A stretch of 64,000 nucleotides of DNA from Hormiphora californensis (taxonomy: Eukaryota > Ctenophora > Tentaculata > Cydippida > Pleurobrachiidae), in contig CM035350.1 of assembly GCA_020137815.1 (NCBI GenBank), forward strand, positions 539,011-603,010, read 5' to 3'. The position numbers and the translations under genes are program-made. Position 1 is the first letter of the stretch, and each line of letters begins with the position of its first letter. Positions 1-10,960 of this stretch are shown one piece after another. The notes under the pieces were generated by a model that was not told the DNA's origin, ran no database searches, and saw nothing but the letters and a program-made list of their open reading frames with translations.

Positions 1-500
1 GCAAAGTGGCCCATGTTCTGCACCGGAACATGAGCCACTTTGCCCCTAATTTGACCGTCGAGACTACATTTTTGTTCTGGACCACTTTGCCCCAGTGCAT
101 TCTAATGTCACGTGGTATTGCAGGCGCCATTTCATTGGTCCTAGAGGTGGGCCACTTTGCCCCAGACCGGACGAGAACCACTTTGCCCCGGAGAGTGGGC
201 CATATTTGCCCCAATTTCACAAAATTGACAATTAAGACAAAAAATTGCCAATTTCTTCAAAATTTTTATACCATGTTTTAGAGAATTATAAAGCCTAACT
301 GGCAGTTTTTGCAAAATTGAAATCGGCCAACCCAAACAGAAATGACAGCAATTTTAAAGCGAAAATTCGGAACAGAACGAGCAGGTCTCCGCTGGAGAAA
401 AAGTCACGTGACCACATGTTATTACTAGGGCCACTTTGCCCCATACATGGGCCACATATTTACCCCGTGGGCCATTTTACCCCCAGCTTACCCTACCATA
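1..500. repeat. Dispersed CCACTTTGCCCC repeats with a 5' hairpin
   Basis: The motif GCCACTTTGCCCC or a close variant recurs near 34, 81, 151, 178 and 431, with degenerate copies between. The first ~46 bases can fold, because GCAAAGTGGC at position 1 pairs with GCCACTTTGC near 34. The spacing is irregular, so this is not a simple satellite; it resembles the subterminal motif arrays of the other foldback elements in the window. Positions 500-928 hold no gene or repeat that I can support. Confidence 0.55.
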
Positions 501-1072
501 CGAACGCGATGAGACCGAATTTCGGGATCAAATTACATAAGCATGCAGTTGAGTTAGGGTTTTGAAACGTGGTATCCAGCTTTCCTTTTACTATCACTGC
601 TAGAGTCCAAAGTTATAGACTGATTGGATCTAAAATGCCGAAACGGTAGGGGTGTCAAATCCGGGTATGTAAGTGTCGTCTATATATACATGTTGAGGGG
701 TAATCCCTGTAGTGATCTCACGTGGCCAGGCATAGAAGACTCAGGATGTTACAAAGGTGAACAAATTTCAATAGCAAAACAGACGTTTCGGCGTAAAATA
801 GCCCTCATCAGTGATAGGGACGAGAGAGCGTGGGGATTCGCGTCAATGGGTGCTCTAGTCAAAACAATTGTTTTTTTGGGGGTATTTCGGGGCTTGCACG
901 TGGAAAATTGACGTGTTGTTAGGGGTGGTTGGTGGGGTTTGGGGAGTGCACGTGCGAATGTTTTCACTTCTCGTCTTACAACTTATCGTTTTGCATCGAA
1001 TTTCGTCCTCTTGTTTTTAACAGTACCACAGCAAATGGCTACCTTCTAGCTTTTACACAAAACAGCGAAAGA

Positions 1073-2016
1073 ATGGAAATCGACAAAAACTGGTACGATG
1101 AATGGACACAAAAAGTGAAGAGGCTACCAGTCACCATGAATAGCGTTCTGGGGAGAGAATGGGAGGCTGACCAGAAGAACGGATGGAAGGACGCCACTTG
1201 GCAGATAATGCGAGGTGAAAACTGGGATGCTTTGATTGAACTAATGGAAAATACGGTTAAACTGTACAAATTGCTGAACGACGCCGATGATATCTTCGCC
1301 AAGTCCACTACAAATGAAGCTGTCAAGCAAACAGCTGTAGACAGACTAAGTACAGACAAGGAAACCGCAGATTGCGAGGAATCGTTGGCGGGTATTGAAT
1401 CGGTCAGTAATGCATCTGAGTCACTATCCTGGATGCTTGATCGAAAATTGGAATCAGTTGATGATGAATCTGGCCCTGGGTCACTATCAATGTCTAGTGA
1501 AATTGCTTCCTCCTTATATAAAGAAGAAAACACGAGACCCACTGACAAGCGGCAGAATGTTATCGTGTTTTTACCTGCAGATATGGATTGCTCTATTCAG
1601 GATGAGGAGATTGAAAAAGCTTTTGCATACCTTGGGTGTGAACAATTTAGTATACTGAATACGGAAATGGTCAGGGACAGAGGTGAGGACTGCAACGAGA
1701 AAATGGTACTTAGAGTACAAATGAACACAGTAAAACAAGCATCAAAAGCCCTTGCTAATGCGTACAAACTGAAGAACTACCCTGTGTCTGGAATCTACAT
1801 TGCCAAGGCATGACATACCATCAACGGCTAAAGATGCGAGAACTTGTGAAGACTCTAAGGTACAGGATAGAAATGCTACCAAAGTACCGATGGAAAATTT
1901 TTGATTGGGAAGTGGTTAACGTTGGTCGTTTCAAGAAACAAGAGCAAGATTCCAAGCACGATTTGAAGGACAGTTATAGTGGTTCACTGTATAGTATTTA
2001 TAGTGGACCACTATAA
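1073..2016 (+). pseudogene. LINE ORF1-like / RRM-fold protein remnant, frameshifted
   Basis: An open frame runs from an ATG at 1073 (an in-frame GTT/ATG-containing extension reaches 929) to a TGA at 1811-1813. It gives an acidic, Ser/Glu-rich protein of about 246 residues. Its end (NVIVFLPADMD, a hydrophobic alternating stretch, then KALANAYKLKNYPVSGIYI) resembles the RNA-binding domain found in LINE ORF1-type proteins. The conserved continuation of that domain (MTYHQRLKMRELVKTLRYR) is read in the -1 frame from the overlapping ATGA at 1810. The domain is therefore split by one frameshift. I read it as a decayed retroelement ORF1. A domesticated gene using reinitiation at ATGA is possible but less likely. 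No reverse transcriptase follows. Confidence 0.5.
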
Positions 2017-2713
2017 TAGTCAGTGGTGAAGTTTTTTGAAACAAATATAGAGTAATACGAGAAGTCAATAAAACTGAGTGAAAGGGTGTCCTGCCTAATG
2101 CAGACAGGTCTACGATATAAACAATAAACATTTTGAAATTACTATAGTGAGACATGGAAGTGAGTCTAGACATTATTTGCGTAGAGTACATGTCGAGTTG
2201 GCCGTGTGGCCAAAATCTTTATTATTATTATTATTACTAGAAAGCCCATTGAAGTCCTACGATAGCCCCCCCCCCCCCCCACCCGTCCCCATGTTTCTCT
2301 TCCCCTCTTACTCTTCGTCTCTCCATGTCGGGATAAAGAGGTTGGTATAGTGGTAGAATGCTGGTGATAAACATCAAGGGAAATCCCGCTGAATAACATG
2401 TAGAATCAGATGATAAAGATCCGTAGAATTGTAGACATGTGTAGAGAATCAACGGGGTGCGTAGGTAGAAAGGCTTTGGCAATCATGGAGGTCCCAGCAG
2501 TAGATCCCAAAACAACGCAGGAACAACACAGGAACACAATTTGTAAGAAATGTGTGTTTTTGAACTGCTTCAGATCAAACATCGATAATAGGGAAGTGTT
2601 CCTTATAGCGTGAGGGGAGGGGTGGGAGGGGTTGAGAGGAGTCAATACTAATAGGGGCGAGAGGAGTTGTTTGGTCTTTTGCCTGGGCTCTCTAGTCATA
2701 ACAAAAAAGAGCA
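2017..2713. other. Intergenic sequence with simple repeats
   Basis: No gene is supported. The stretch holds an ATT run (2216-2236), a poly-C run (2267-2282) and an AATAAA-like site (2065-2072) just after the ORF1 remnant. There is also a box-A-like stretch at 2341-2365 (TGGTATAGTGGTAGAATGCT) that resembles a tRNA 5' half, but no cloverleaf can be drawn. Confidence 0.4.
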
Positions 2714-2929
2714 ACTAGTACCAAAAACCAATCAAATTGATTTGGATAACTCGGGGTCCAAAGGCGTCGGTATGCAAAATGTTGGTGATCAAAAGGGTTA
2801 CTATAACAGTAGTACAGGAAAATCTAAAAAAAAGACTACTGTAACTGGTAAACCTACTTTTAAGGTCGCATCCAGACGCCTTTGGGCCCCGGGTTATCCA
2901 AACCAATTTGATTGGTTTTTGGTACTAGT
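2714..2929. mobile_element. Foldback MITE with ~52-bp terminal inverted repeats
   Basis: The left end (2714, ACTAGTACCAAAAACCAATC) is matched in reverse at the right end (2878-2929) for about 52 bases with only a few mismatches. This gives a 216-bp palindromic element with no coding capacity. The termini themselves are palindromic (ACTAGT), so the target duplication cannot be defined. Confidence 0.75.
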
Positions 2930-2991
2930 GTATTTGTATATGAACACAAAAATTTAATCCACCATCCCCTATAATGAACTATACTTTTCAG

Positions 2992-3100
2992 AGATGACAA
3001 CCTTATCTTACCATTCATCGATGAAACTATCGTCAATATGAAGGAGGCAGGAGAGGAGCTTATTCTACCTGTAGGCGTGCTTAACACCACTGTCTACAAA
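2992..3100 (+). CDS. Internal exon of an unrecognised plus-strand gene (exon a)
   Basis: An acceptor (ACTTTTCAG) precedes 2992 and a strong donor (AAA|GTAAGA) follows 3100. After one leading base the exon reads 36 open codons (DDNLILPFIDETIVNMKEAG, then EELILPVGVLNTTVYK) and ends in phase 0. That matches the phase-0 start of the exon at 9882. The sequence lies between two MITEs and is not repeated elsewhere in the window. I do not recognise the protein; the segment is acidic and hydrophobic with one N-glycosylation-type NTT. Upstream exons would lie left of the window or were not detected. Confidence 0.65.
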
Positions 3101-3213
3101 GTAAGAAGCTTACTTATTTTTGGATTTTTTATCCATGTAGATGCAGTAGAACTGGTAAAGAGTGGTTTGAATCGCGAAATTCCAGAAGTTTAATTTTTGA
3201 CGTCATTTTTGAC

Positions 3214-3461
3214 GGGAAACTCTAACTGAATGCACGTGCAGTAATGGCAGCCCATCAACTGGAAAACTCTAACTGATAATGGGAGCCATCACTCTGGGCG
3301 CACCAGGATTTGCCACATTCTGCTCGTAAAAGAGGCTTTTACGTAGCGCGATGACAAACACACGGACATGATCGCGCGTTCTGTCCATCATTCCTTCCAT
3401 CCAATTAGAGTTTTACCGTTGATGGGCCATTACTGTGCGTGCATTCAGTTAGAGTTTCCCC
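3214..3461. mobile_element. Harbinger-like MITE, GGGGAAACTC family, copy 1
   Basis: A palindromic element of ~248 bp: GGGAAACTCTAACTGAATG at the left and its complement ending TTTCCCC at the right. Copy 2 (26316-31631) is split by a later insertion. Copy 3 (53234-53536) is flanked by TTA on both sides. A 3-bp TTA duplication and G-rich termini are typical of PIF/Harbinger MITEs. The left terminus of this copy is eroded (GACGGG instead of TTAGGGG). Confidence 0.75.
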
Positions 3462-4180
3462 TAACGCGACGACACCACGTTAAAATTTCATATTGATGAC
3501 TCACTGGGAATATCTAGATGAAGAAGCCGACCAAGTTTGAGATCGATTGAAACAGATTTGAGCCCGCTAGGACGAAAAGAGTCATATCTATTTTCACATA
3601 GTCATGACACTTTCGACGCGATTTATGACCCTTAGGGACCAACTTGCTAAAAAGTACCCGGGTATATTTGTATCAAAAGACGTGTGAAGAGCCATGCGGG
3701 TTAACTTACCCGCACAACATGAGTGCTAACAACCCAATCCAAATACGTGTGCCGGCGGCGGGTGTGCTATTTTTCCTAACTCTAAATTCAAAACAAATTT
3801 TCACTTAGTTTACCCTTTGGATGAGTTCCTCCGATCATTCTAAAACATTTGGTACACAAAATTTTAGCTCTACCCTGGCCCAATTACGTGGGCCGATGTA
3901 TGCCCATATTTCTTCAAAACCTGGGACAGTCCGAATTGCATCAACCCCCCTCCCCCCTTTTCCAGAGATGTCCGAAATCGGCTACCTCCCCCTACTACCC
4001 CTGGACGTCCTTTTTGAATGGCCCCTATCTTTTTTCGTTTGGCCTGAATGGTTTATAAAAAGCGTCTTTCCAATGTGCGGGCGTATGCGCGGGTGTACAA
4101 CGTAAAAATTCAACAATGTGCCCCCTAGTATAGAATATGTTGACGACATCATAACTAGAGGGGAATCACCTTAGAATAAC
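3462..4180. repeat. Unique AT-rich sequence plus a truncated TTA-MITE arm (3880-4030)
   Basis: No gene is seen. From about 3880 to 4030 the sequence is the reverse complement of the arm of the MITE at 12400-12666: fragments of the shared text include the C-rich run, GGCTACCTCCCCCT, GGACGTCCTTTTTGAA and a terminal GCCCCT. It is a one-armed, truncated copy. Confidence 0.55.
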
Positions 4181-4194
4181 ATCTTGAATGAATG

Positions 4195-4720
4195 CAGAGC
4201 TGCCGCATCCGGCCTAAAATTGTGCGAGTGTTTGCGATCCAATGCAAATATTTGCGATTGATTGCAAATAAAGAAAGTAATTTTGATATCTCCTTCTGGT
4301 GATCAACACACACTGTACAACAGTTTAATGGGGAATCTTACACATACACGGGCAGAACTCGGTTAAGGAGAGATTAATTAGTATTCTGAATAATGAGTTC
4401 AGAGCAAGAATTAAATAGGGAAGAAAATCGAAAAATTTGATTGAAAATAGTTGCGATAAAATGCGATAAAATGCGATTGCGACATAATGCGATTGTTTGC
4501 CACCACTTGCTAATAAATGCGATAGAATGCGAACGAATTCAATATTTTGCTACTAAATGCGATCTCATGCAAATGAATGCTAATTCATTACGGAGACACT
4601 CCGCCAAATTCGCAAAAAATCGCATAAAATCGCAAAAAATCGCAGGATATAGCAAAGTATAGCAAGTCATCGCGAATCATTGCAGACATTCGCAAACGTT
4701 CGCATAATTTCCGGCCGCTT
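4195..4720. repeat. TGCGAT motif arrays in inverted halves
   Basis: From about 4225 to 4590, ATGCGAT/ATGCAAAT motifs recur every 8-15 bases on the plus strand. From about 4605 to 4705 the complementary ATCGCAAAA/TTCGCAAA motif recurs. Sense and antisense arrays face one another, as in the other subterminal-array foldbacks here. No ORF of interest is present. Confidence 0.55.
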
Positions 4721-4859
4721 GCGGCAGCGCTACTCAAACTCTTCGAAAATTTTCGAGTCGTCAGATTGCAGTAAAAGGTGTCCTCTAGACATCCTACGTA
4801 CCACGTGGTACATATCACATGACTACAGCCCTCCATAAGATCAGAACGTGCGCACACTT

Positions 4860-5180
4860 GGTGTTTTTAACCAACTAGCGGCAGCGCACCCATTGAGTGC
4901 GTCTCAAGTAAGGGCTTTTTGATAACCCACCCGGCTTCGCCGGGCGGTTCTTTTCGCCCTTTTCAACGGCAATAACACGGTTGCCATGGCAACTGAATCG
5001 GTAACTATGGGGACTAGCTTGTTAAAAGTCATTCGAAAATATCAACAAACTTCCACTGGACGTTCCAAAAGTGTGAGCAACAACTTTACAGCTTTGGGCA
5101 CATAAAATGTTTTATGAAGGAGCGTATCCCTTGTTACCTTGTAACGCCACTCGGACGACGTTCATTAAAATTATAATAGG
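4860..5180. repeat. Dispersed repeat (GCAGCGCACCCA...AACCCACCCGGC family), copy 1
   Basis: Homologous to 52770-53060 and, in part, to 53080-53240 and 53540-53790. Shared landmarks in order are: CGCACCCA(C/T)TG, a CCCGGC hairpin, TTGCCATGGCAACTGAATCGG, TCCCAAAAGTGTGA and ACAGCTTTAC. The CCCGGCTTCGCCGGG segment at 4930-4944 is a perfect short hairpin. Function unknown. Confidence 0.6.
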
Positions 5181-5212
5181 GTTTTTCTCCCCCCGGTTTC
5201 CCGCCAGGATGT

Positions 5213-5725
5213 TTGTTTAAGCACGTGCTAAAAAGATCATTCAGGTTACGAAATCAGCAACTTGGGGATACTAAAAGTCGTCCGTCGTCACAACTTACAC
5301 ATAGGCAACAAAGTGTGCTCATAAACTTTAACTTCACAGTTGATGCACAAGGAATGTAACACACTTGATGCGCGCAATAACTCACTCGACCTTCGCTACT
5401 TCACATGAAATCATTGGTACATGACGTGCTTTAGCAAGTGATTCCGAAGCATGAAATACACAGAATATTGCATGACGTGCTAAAGATATGCAGGGTAGAA
5501 ATCAGCGTTGGTTAAAAAGGTCTCGTCACGTCTCGTTCATAGCAAGCTGCTCCTAAAATCTTTAATCACACTGTTAGCACAAGGAAATGATTAACACACA
5601 TTGTGGCGCGCAATTACTCACTCGTAACACTTCCTACTTTCACATGAAATCACTTTGGGTACCATGACGTGCTATAGCAAGTCTTCCAAGCATGAAACTA
5701 CTATCACACAATAATTGCAAGTGAC
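5213..5725. repeat. Tandem duplication, two ~245-bp diverged units
   Basis: Two adjacent units share, in the same order, CACGTGCTAAA, AAATCAGC, a CAC..TT.GCACAAGGAA box, TGCGCGCAAT(A/T)ACTCACTCG, TTCACATGAAATCA and CATGACGTGCT..AGCAAGT. The second unit begins near 5470. No coding potential is seen. Confidence 0.55.
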
Positions 5726-5737
5726 TGGTGTTAAGAT

Positions 5738-5780
<43 letters not shown>

Positions 5781-5801
5781 AGAGAGAGAGAGAGAGAGAG
5801 A
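5738..5801. repeat. (GA)n microsatellite
   Basis: About 60 bases of AG dinucleotides with a single interruption near 5776. Confidence 0.9.
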
Positions 5802-5832
5802 GATACTCCTGATTTATAATTGATGACAATTG

Positions 5833-6080
5833 CAAAAGGTATGAGAGGAGGCGATGTGGTTTGGAAGCTAGTAGTGTGTTTCACGCAAATTGCGTAATCC
5901 TTGCGTAACCCTTGCGTATTCCTTGCATATTCGGTACTCACGGGGTTCTCCATTTTCTAAAAAGCGCAAGGATTACGCAAGGACTACGCAAGGAAAACGC
6001 AAGGTATACGCAAGGATTACGCAAGCATTACGCAAAGAATACGCAAGGAATACGCAAGGAATACGCTATGGTTCTGCATA
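5833..6080. repeat. 11-bp ACGCAAGGATT tandem-repeat element, left fragments
   Basis: The A terminus (TGCAAAAGGTATGAGAGG...) is followed by a few antisense repeats. The B terminus (CGGTACTCACGGGGTTCTCC) then starts at ~5930 and leads into an array of ACGCAAGGATT units. The intact arrangement is seen at 26749-27112, and an inverted one at 11431-11760. The array stops where the foldback beginning at 6081 was inserted. Confidence 0.65.
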
Positions 6081-6573
6081 GAATTAGTTAGGGCAAGATA
6101 GCCGAAATTAGTGGCAAAATTCTTTACAAGCTAATTTCTTCACAAAGTGACCCTAATGGGTCTTGTGAACAACCAAAAAAAAGTTCCAGCCGATCGGAGG
6201 TGAGGAAGACCCTCATTTCCGGGTGGGCGCGGCACCAGTATTTTCAGCCTAATTCCAAAAACGTAACTTTCCTTAGGAAAGGAGTAGAGACAAATCTTAG
6301 GACATTAAAATGTGTAGCGTCCTCGCATTAGTGGGGGTAGACACCCATGAAAAGTTCCTATCTCAATTAGTTAATTGGTTAATTGGATAATTAGATGTGC
6401 GCATAGCCGTATCTTTGATATTATGCGATTTATACGGCTCAGCCATGAGTATTGACCTGTTTTTGACCGCTGAATACGATTATGAGCTCCATCAGAACCT
6501 CTCAGACCCTTCTAAATACCCTCAGAGCCCACTATATAGCCCTCAGAATCGACTTGATACCTCTCCGACCCTC

Positions 6574-6673
6574 NNNNNNNNNNNNNNNNNNNNNNNNNNN
6601 NNNNNNNNNNNNNNNNNNNNNNNNNNNNNNNNNNNNNNNNNNNNNNNNNNNNNNNNNNNNNNNNNNNNNNNNN
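6574..6673. other. Assembly gap (100 N)
   Basis: Exactly 100 N, the usual placeholder for a gap of unknown size. The ~150 bases just before it (6424-6573) recur nearly identically at 10115-10263, so a repeat probably broke the assembly here. Confidence 0.98.
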
Positions 6674-6756
6674 CTCCTAAGCAACTGTCTTGGTTATCAT
6701 AGCAACTGCCTTGGTTACCATAGCAACCACCCTGGTTAACCATAGCAACTAACATC

Positions 6757-6971
6757 GGTAAGCGGACTCTAGTGCTAAAATCACGAAAAGCGAACTCGAG
6801 ATTTCGGCCGTTAGGCCGGAAACGAGAGTTTTCTGTACCTCTATACTCGTTTAGAAGTGTTAGGGATGTTATTTGGGTTCGAGGTTAGGGGTTAGTGTAA
6901 AGGTTAGGGTTAGATATAGAATCCTCCTTGGGTTTAGATATAGAGTCCGTTAGCACTAGAGTCCGCCCACC
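6757..6971. mobile_element. Mutator-like MITE, family A (GCGGACTCTAGTGCTA), copy 1
   Basis: The terminal repeats are GGTAAGCGGACTCTAGTGCTA-like on the left and TAGCACTAGAGTCCGCCCACC on the right. The element is flanked by a perfect 9-bp direct repeat, ACTAACATC (6748-6756 and 6972-6980). A 9-bp target duplication is characteristic of Mutator-like elements. Inside are TTAGGG-like runs (6880-6915) and TAGATATAGAGTCC motifs. At 215 bp it is the shortest of four copies (others at 15531, 32444 and 50470). Confidence 0.85.
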
Positions 6972-7769
6972 ACTAACATCGTATCAGCCAAAAATTGCTC
7001 TTAGAGTGCAAAATTCATCGAAAATCTGAATTTGAAGCTTAGTCATTAGGGTCTGACTGTGGTCTGAAACCCCCTAGGGGCACGAAGCTTCTGAATCACC
7101 TTTTTGAGACGAATCCAACGCAACCGGACTAATAGTCATCATTTTTACACCCATCTGGGGCAGGGAAACACCGCATTATGAATACATATAATGCTTCACC
7201 AACAGGGCAATTTCTCATTTGCCGCATACGTCGCACCGCCGTCTAGACGGTGTCTAGACGGTATACCGTCTGGACGGGTTTCGATGAAATCAGCTATAAA
7301 CGGTACCGAAATTGCTTGAGACGGGTTATAGACGGTATCAGACGGTCTCTAGACGGGTTATAGACGGTATCAGACGGTGTTGCGACGGTATCAGACGGTC
7401 TCTAGACGGTACCGTCCCGGTGTCTAGACGGTGTCTGGACGGTCTCTAGACGGTATCCGTCCGAAGTTGAGACGGCACGTCTGAAAATTGTACCAGACGT
7501 TGAGACGGACTTTTAGAACTCCGTCTGTATTTCAGACGGAGTTTTAAAAGTACGTTTAAACGCAGTCTAAAGGAAAATCGATGAAAGTACCGTCTAAACA
7601 ACGTCTCAACTGAAACCCGGTCAACATACCGTCTCGCGATTCAGTTTCAAATACTGTCTAGACAACGTCTTAAGCGAATCCGATACAGATACCGTCTAAA
7701 CAACGTCTCAATACCGACCACTGCACTATCTATCACTTATAGTATCAGCCATAGACAGTATCTCACAGT

Positions 7770-7934
7770 TGTATTACAATGTGATAGCTGGATGTAAGAG
7801 TGAATGTGGAGATACCAAAACAGAATCAAACTTCGCGCCTTACATTGCTGTTTCTTCTTACATTCAAACAAACTGTTTTGGTATCTCCACATTCACTCTT
7901 ACATCCAGCTATCGCGTTGTAATACAACTGTGAG
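7770..7934. mobile_element. Small foldback MITE nested in family B copy 1
   Basis: CTCACAGTTGTATTACAATG at the left is matched in reverse at the right (about 65-bp arms around a 35-bp loop, including AGTGAATGTGGAGATACC). The TA/AT bases on both sides suggest a 2-bp duplication, but the palindromic surroundings make this ambiguous. Confidence 0.65.
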
Positions 7935-7939
7935 ATACT

Positions 7940-8929
7940 CACGGCGTGCCTGGTGAAATTTTAACACGACCTAGCATGCGACGGGAAACCACCACTTGTA
8001 CGTGGTAGCTGAGGGTCTACAGAATGGCGCTACGGTGCGGGATAAAAAAATCCATTCCCTAAAATCTTTTTTTTACTTTTATTTGATTTGGGTCAAAATT
8101 GGCTATATTAAACGTGGTCCCGAAAAATCCATAATGACTTAGCACACAAAATATGTCACCCCTACCTATTTTTGCACGTAAAATCGATTGCCGTTGAAGT
8201 CGAATCTCTAAAATGACTGTAAAATGGTCAAAAGTTGATTTTTTACCATTTTTTGGAGGTTTTTGGCCCCTAAAACCATTGAAAACGTTGAGATAGGAAT
8301 TTGAAACTAGTGCCAATCGTTAAAATGGTCATTTTTCTACCAAGAACCAAGTTTTCGTGTATATCCGATTTATGGTTAGATTTGGCAAATTGTTGAAATC
8401 TGCCAACTAGGAGAACCGAACTTGATTTTCTTGTTTTTTGGATTTTGGCATTTTTGACAAACTTCTGATTGAAATGGTCAATCGGGACCATGCTTAAGTT
8501 GTTTATGGGACAATTTTCGACTAAAATCCAAGATTTCATACCAATCCAATAACAGATCGTTGATTTATAGAAAATTTAAGTAGGCAAAACGGTCAAAATA
8601 ACAACTTTTCTTGCTTATTTTTTAAAAAATCAACTTTTGACCATTTTACAGTCATTTTAGAGATTCGACTTCAACGGCAATCGATTCTACGTGCAAAAAT
8701 AGGTAGGGGTGACATATTTCGTGTGCTAAGTCATTATGGATTTTTCGGGACCACGTTTAATATAGCCAATTTTGACCCAAATCAAATAAAAGTAAAAAAA
8801 AAGATTTTAGGGAATGGATTTTTTTATCCCGCACCGTAGCACCATTCTGTAGACCCTCAGCTACCACGTACAAGTGGTGGTTTCCCGTTGCATGCTAGGT
8901 CGTGTTAAAATTTCACCAGGCACGCCGTG
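7940..8929. mobile_element. CACGGCGTGCC foldback transposon, copy A
   Basis: Long inverted repeats (~330 bp) start CACGGCGTGCCTGGTGAAAT and end with the complement, ...GGCACGCCGTG. ATACT flanks both sides. The interior (8270-8600) has no transposase. A second copy with the same first 11 bases spans 26350-31370 with a 4-bp AATG duplication. Termini beginning CAC with a short 4-bp duplication hint at a Chapaev/CMC-type element, but without a transposase this is only a suggestion. Confidence 0.75.
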
Positions 8930-9559
8930 ATACTGTCTATGGCTGATACTATAAGTGATAGATAGTGTCGGTATTGAGACATTGTTTAGACGGTATCTGT
9001 ATCGGATACGCTTAAGACGTTGTCTAGACGTTGTTTAGACGGTATTCGTATCGAAATTGCTGGAGAAGTTGTCTAGACAGTATTTGAAACTGAATCGCGA
9101 GATTCTGTTTAGACGGTATGTTGACCGGTTTCAGTTGAGACGTTGTTTAGACGGTACTTTCATCGATTTTCCTTTAGACTGCGTTTAAACGTACTTTTAA
9201 AACTCCGTCTGAAATACAGACGGAGTTCTAAAAGTCCGTCTCAACGTCTGGTACAATTTTCAGACGTGCCGTCTCAACTTCGGACGGATACCGTCTAGAG
9301 ACCGTCCAGACACCGTCTAGACACCGGGACGGTACCGTCTAGAGACCGCTGATACCGTCGCAACACCGTCTGATACCATCTATAACCGTCTAGAGACCGT
9401 CTGATACCGTCTATAACCCGTCTCAAGCAATTTCGGTACCGTTTTTAGCTGATTTCATCGAAACCCGTCCAGACGGTATACCGTCTAGACACCGTCTAGA
9501 CGGCGGTGCGACGCCGTCTAGACGCCGTATGTGGCAAATGAGAAATTGCCCACCAACAG

Positions 9560-9881
9560 TGCTGCGGCGCTATAGCCTTCTGAAATCCGGTTTTTCAGCC
9601 AAACACCCATAAAACGTATAACTACGTTTCTGGCAGCGCTTTTTTCGGGGGGGGGGGGGGGGGGGGGGTTGCCAGCGCAGTGACTTTTTTTACACTCCAT
9701 ACCAATTTTTAGAGCAATTGGTACATCAGGGGCCTCGCTAAGGGCCTCTAAAAATGCCATTTTTGGCTAAAAACTGATAAAATACTGCGTTCTGGCACGT
9801 GCGGCTTGAAGAAAGCGTTTGTCAGCGCAAAGTACAGTTGCAATGGATTCGAAACTCTTTGTTATTATCACTCTCTTTTAG
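9560..9881. other. Unique sequence with a poly-G run
   Basis: No gene is seen apart from the exon that follows. There is a run of about 21 G at 9648-9668, and a polypyrimidine tract (CACTCTCTTTTAG) immediately before 9882 that serves as an acceptor. Confidence 0.5.
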
Positions 9882-9997
9882 GGTCTGGCACCTGCCGAAG
9901 ATGTCACAAAAGGAACTGTTGTCTACAGAAAAGGAATTGCCTTTGACTTTTGGGTACAAAGCAACATTCGTGAATTAAAAGAAGAACTTGTTAACAG
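9882..9997 (+). CDS. Internal exon of an unrecognised plus-strand gene (exon b)
   Basis: Acceptor TCTCTTTTAG precedes 9882; donor AACAG|GTATTA follows 9997. The exon reads 38 codons in phase 0 (GLAPAEDVTKGTVVYRKGIA, then FDFWVQSNIRELKEELVN) and leaves two bases (AG). Both phases agree with neighbours: the exon at 2992 ends in phase 0, and the exon at 20988 supplies the one base needed to complete AGC. The other two frames contain stops. The segment mixes a beta-like stretch with an amphipathic helix. I do not recognise the family. Confidence 0.7.
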
Positions 9998-10095
9998 GTA
10001 TTATTGATTAAACCATCCCATTTTCCCCTGCCCGGGTGTGTGTGTGTGTGTTTTTGCACCGCCCGTAATTCCACCCACTTGCTACCCATGGTTTT

Positions 10096-10960
10096 TTGAT
10101 ATCGTATCTGATTTATGGATTATACGGCTCAGCCATGAGTATTGACCTGTTTTTGACCGCTGAATACGATTATGAGCTCCATCAGAACCTCTCAGACCCT
10201 TCTAAATACCCTCAGAGCCCACTATATAGCCCTCAGAATCGACTTGATACCTCTCCGACCCTCCTAGATACCCCTAAAGACCGCTATATAGCCCTCAGAA
10301 TCGACTAGATACCCCTCTGACCCTTCTAAATACCCTCAAAGACCGCTATATACCCCTAATAATATACAAAATGCCACTCAGACCGTGCCAGATACCCCTC
10401 AGACCCTACTAGATACCTCCATTATCTATGATAGCCAAGAGTCGGCTACAAGATACCACTCAGACTTTACTAGATACCCCTCCGACCCTTCTTATCTAGA
10501 TACCATTAGAGCCCGCTAGATATCCCTCTGAATGCCACTGAGACTCAACTGGATATCCCTCAGACCGACTGCACTAAATACCCCCAAGACCCTTCTAGAC
10601 ACGCCTTAGACCGAATCTTTGCTCTGGAAGTATCGAGTAAAGTCTGAGGGGTATCTAGCACGGTCTGAGTGGCATCTAGTATATTATTAGGGGTATATAG
10701 CGGTCTTTGAGGGTATCTAGAAGGGTCGGAGGGGTATCTAGTCGATTCTGAGGGCTATATAACGGTCTTTGGGGGTGTCTAGAAGGGTCGGAGAGGTATT
10801 AAATCTATTCTTAGGGCTATATAGTGGGCTCTGGTGGTATTTAGAAGGGTCTAAGAGGTATCTAAGAGGTTCTGATGGGGTTTTATGAAAGTTTAAGGGG
10901 GTATTCAAGTTGAATTTAGGGTGTATCTAGTAAGATAAGATCTGGTCAATGTACCCAATT
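10096..10960. repeat. Inverted arrays of CTAGATACCCCTCAGACC
   Basis: About 10200-10600 carries roughly a dozen degenerate ~20-bp units CTAGATACCCCTCAGACC in the plus sense. About 10640-10900 carries the complement GGTCTGAGGGGTATCTAG. The block starts with a near-exact copy of the sequence that abuts the assembly gap. It forms the central palindrome of the 6081-11430 foldback. Confidence 0.7.

Larger units (their letters stand above)
7206..9550. mobile_element. Mutator-like element, family B (GTCTAGACGGT arrays), copy 1
   Basis: The termini are GGCAATTTCTCATTTGCC on the left and GGCAAATGAGAAATTGCC on the right, flanked by a perfect 9-bp duplication CACCAACAG (7197-7205, 9551-9559). Both arms (about 7240-7720 and 8975-9530) consist largely of the palindromic motif TCTAGACGG in opposite orientation. 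There is no transposase. Two later insertions occupy the centre (7770-7934 and 7940-8929). The 9-bp duplication places it with Mutator-like elements. Confidence 0.85.

Noticed and set aside
2331-2400. tRNA-like sequence
   Set aside because: A box-A-like stretch is present, but no acceptor stem, anticodon arm or TTCGA arm of proper length can be drawn.
5213-5725. CRISPR-like array
   Set aside because: Only two diverged long units, with no short identical repeats and unique spacers; the genome is eukaryotic.
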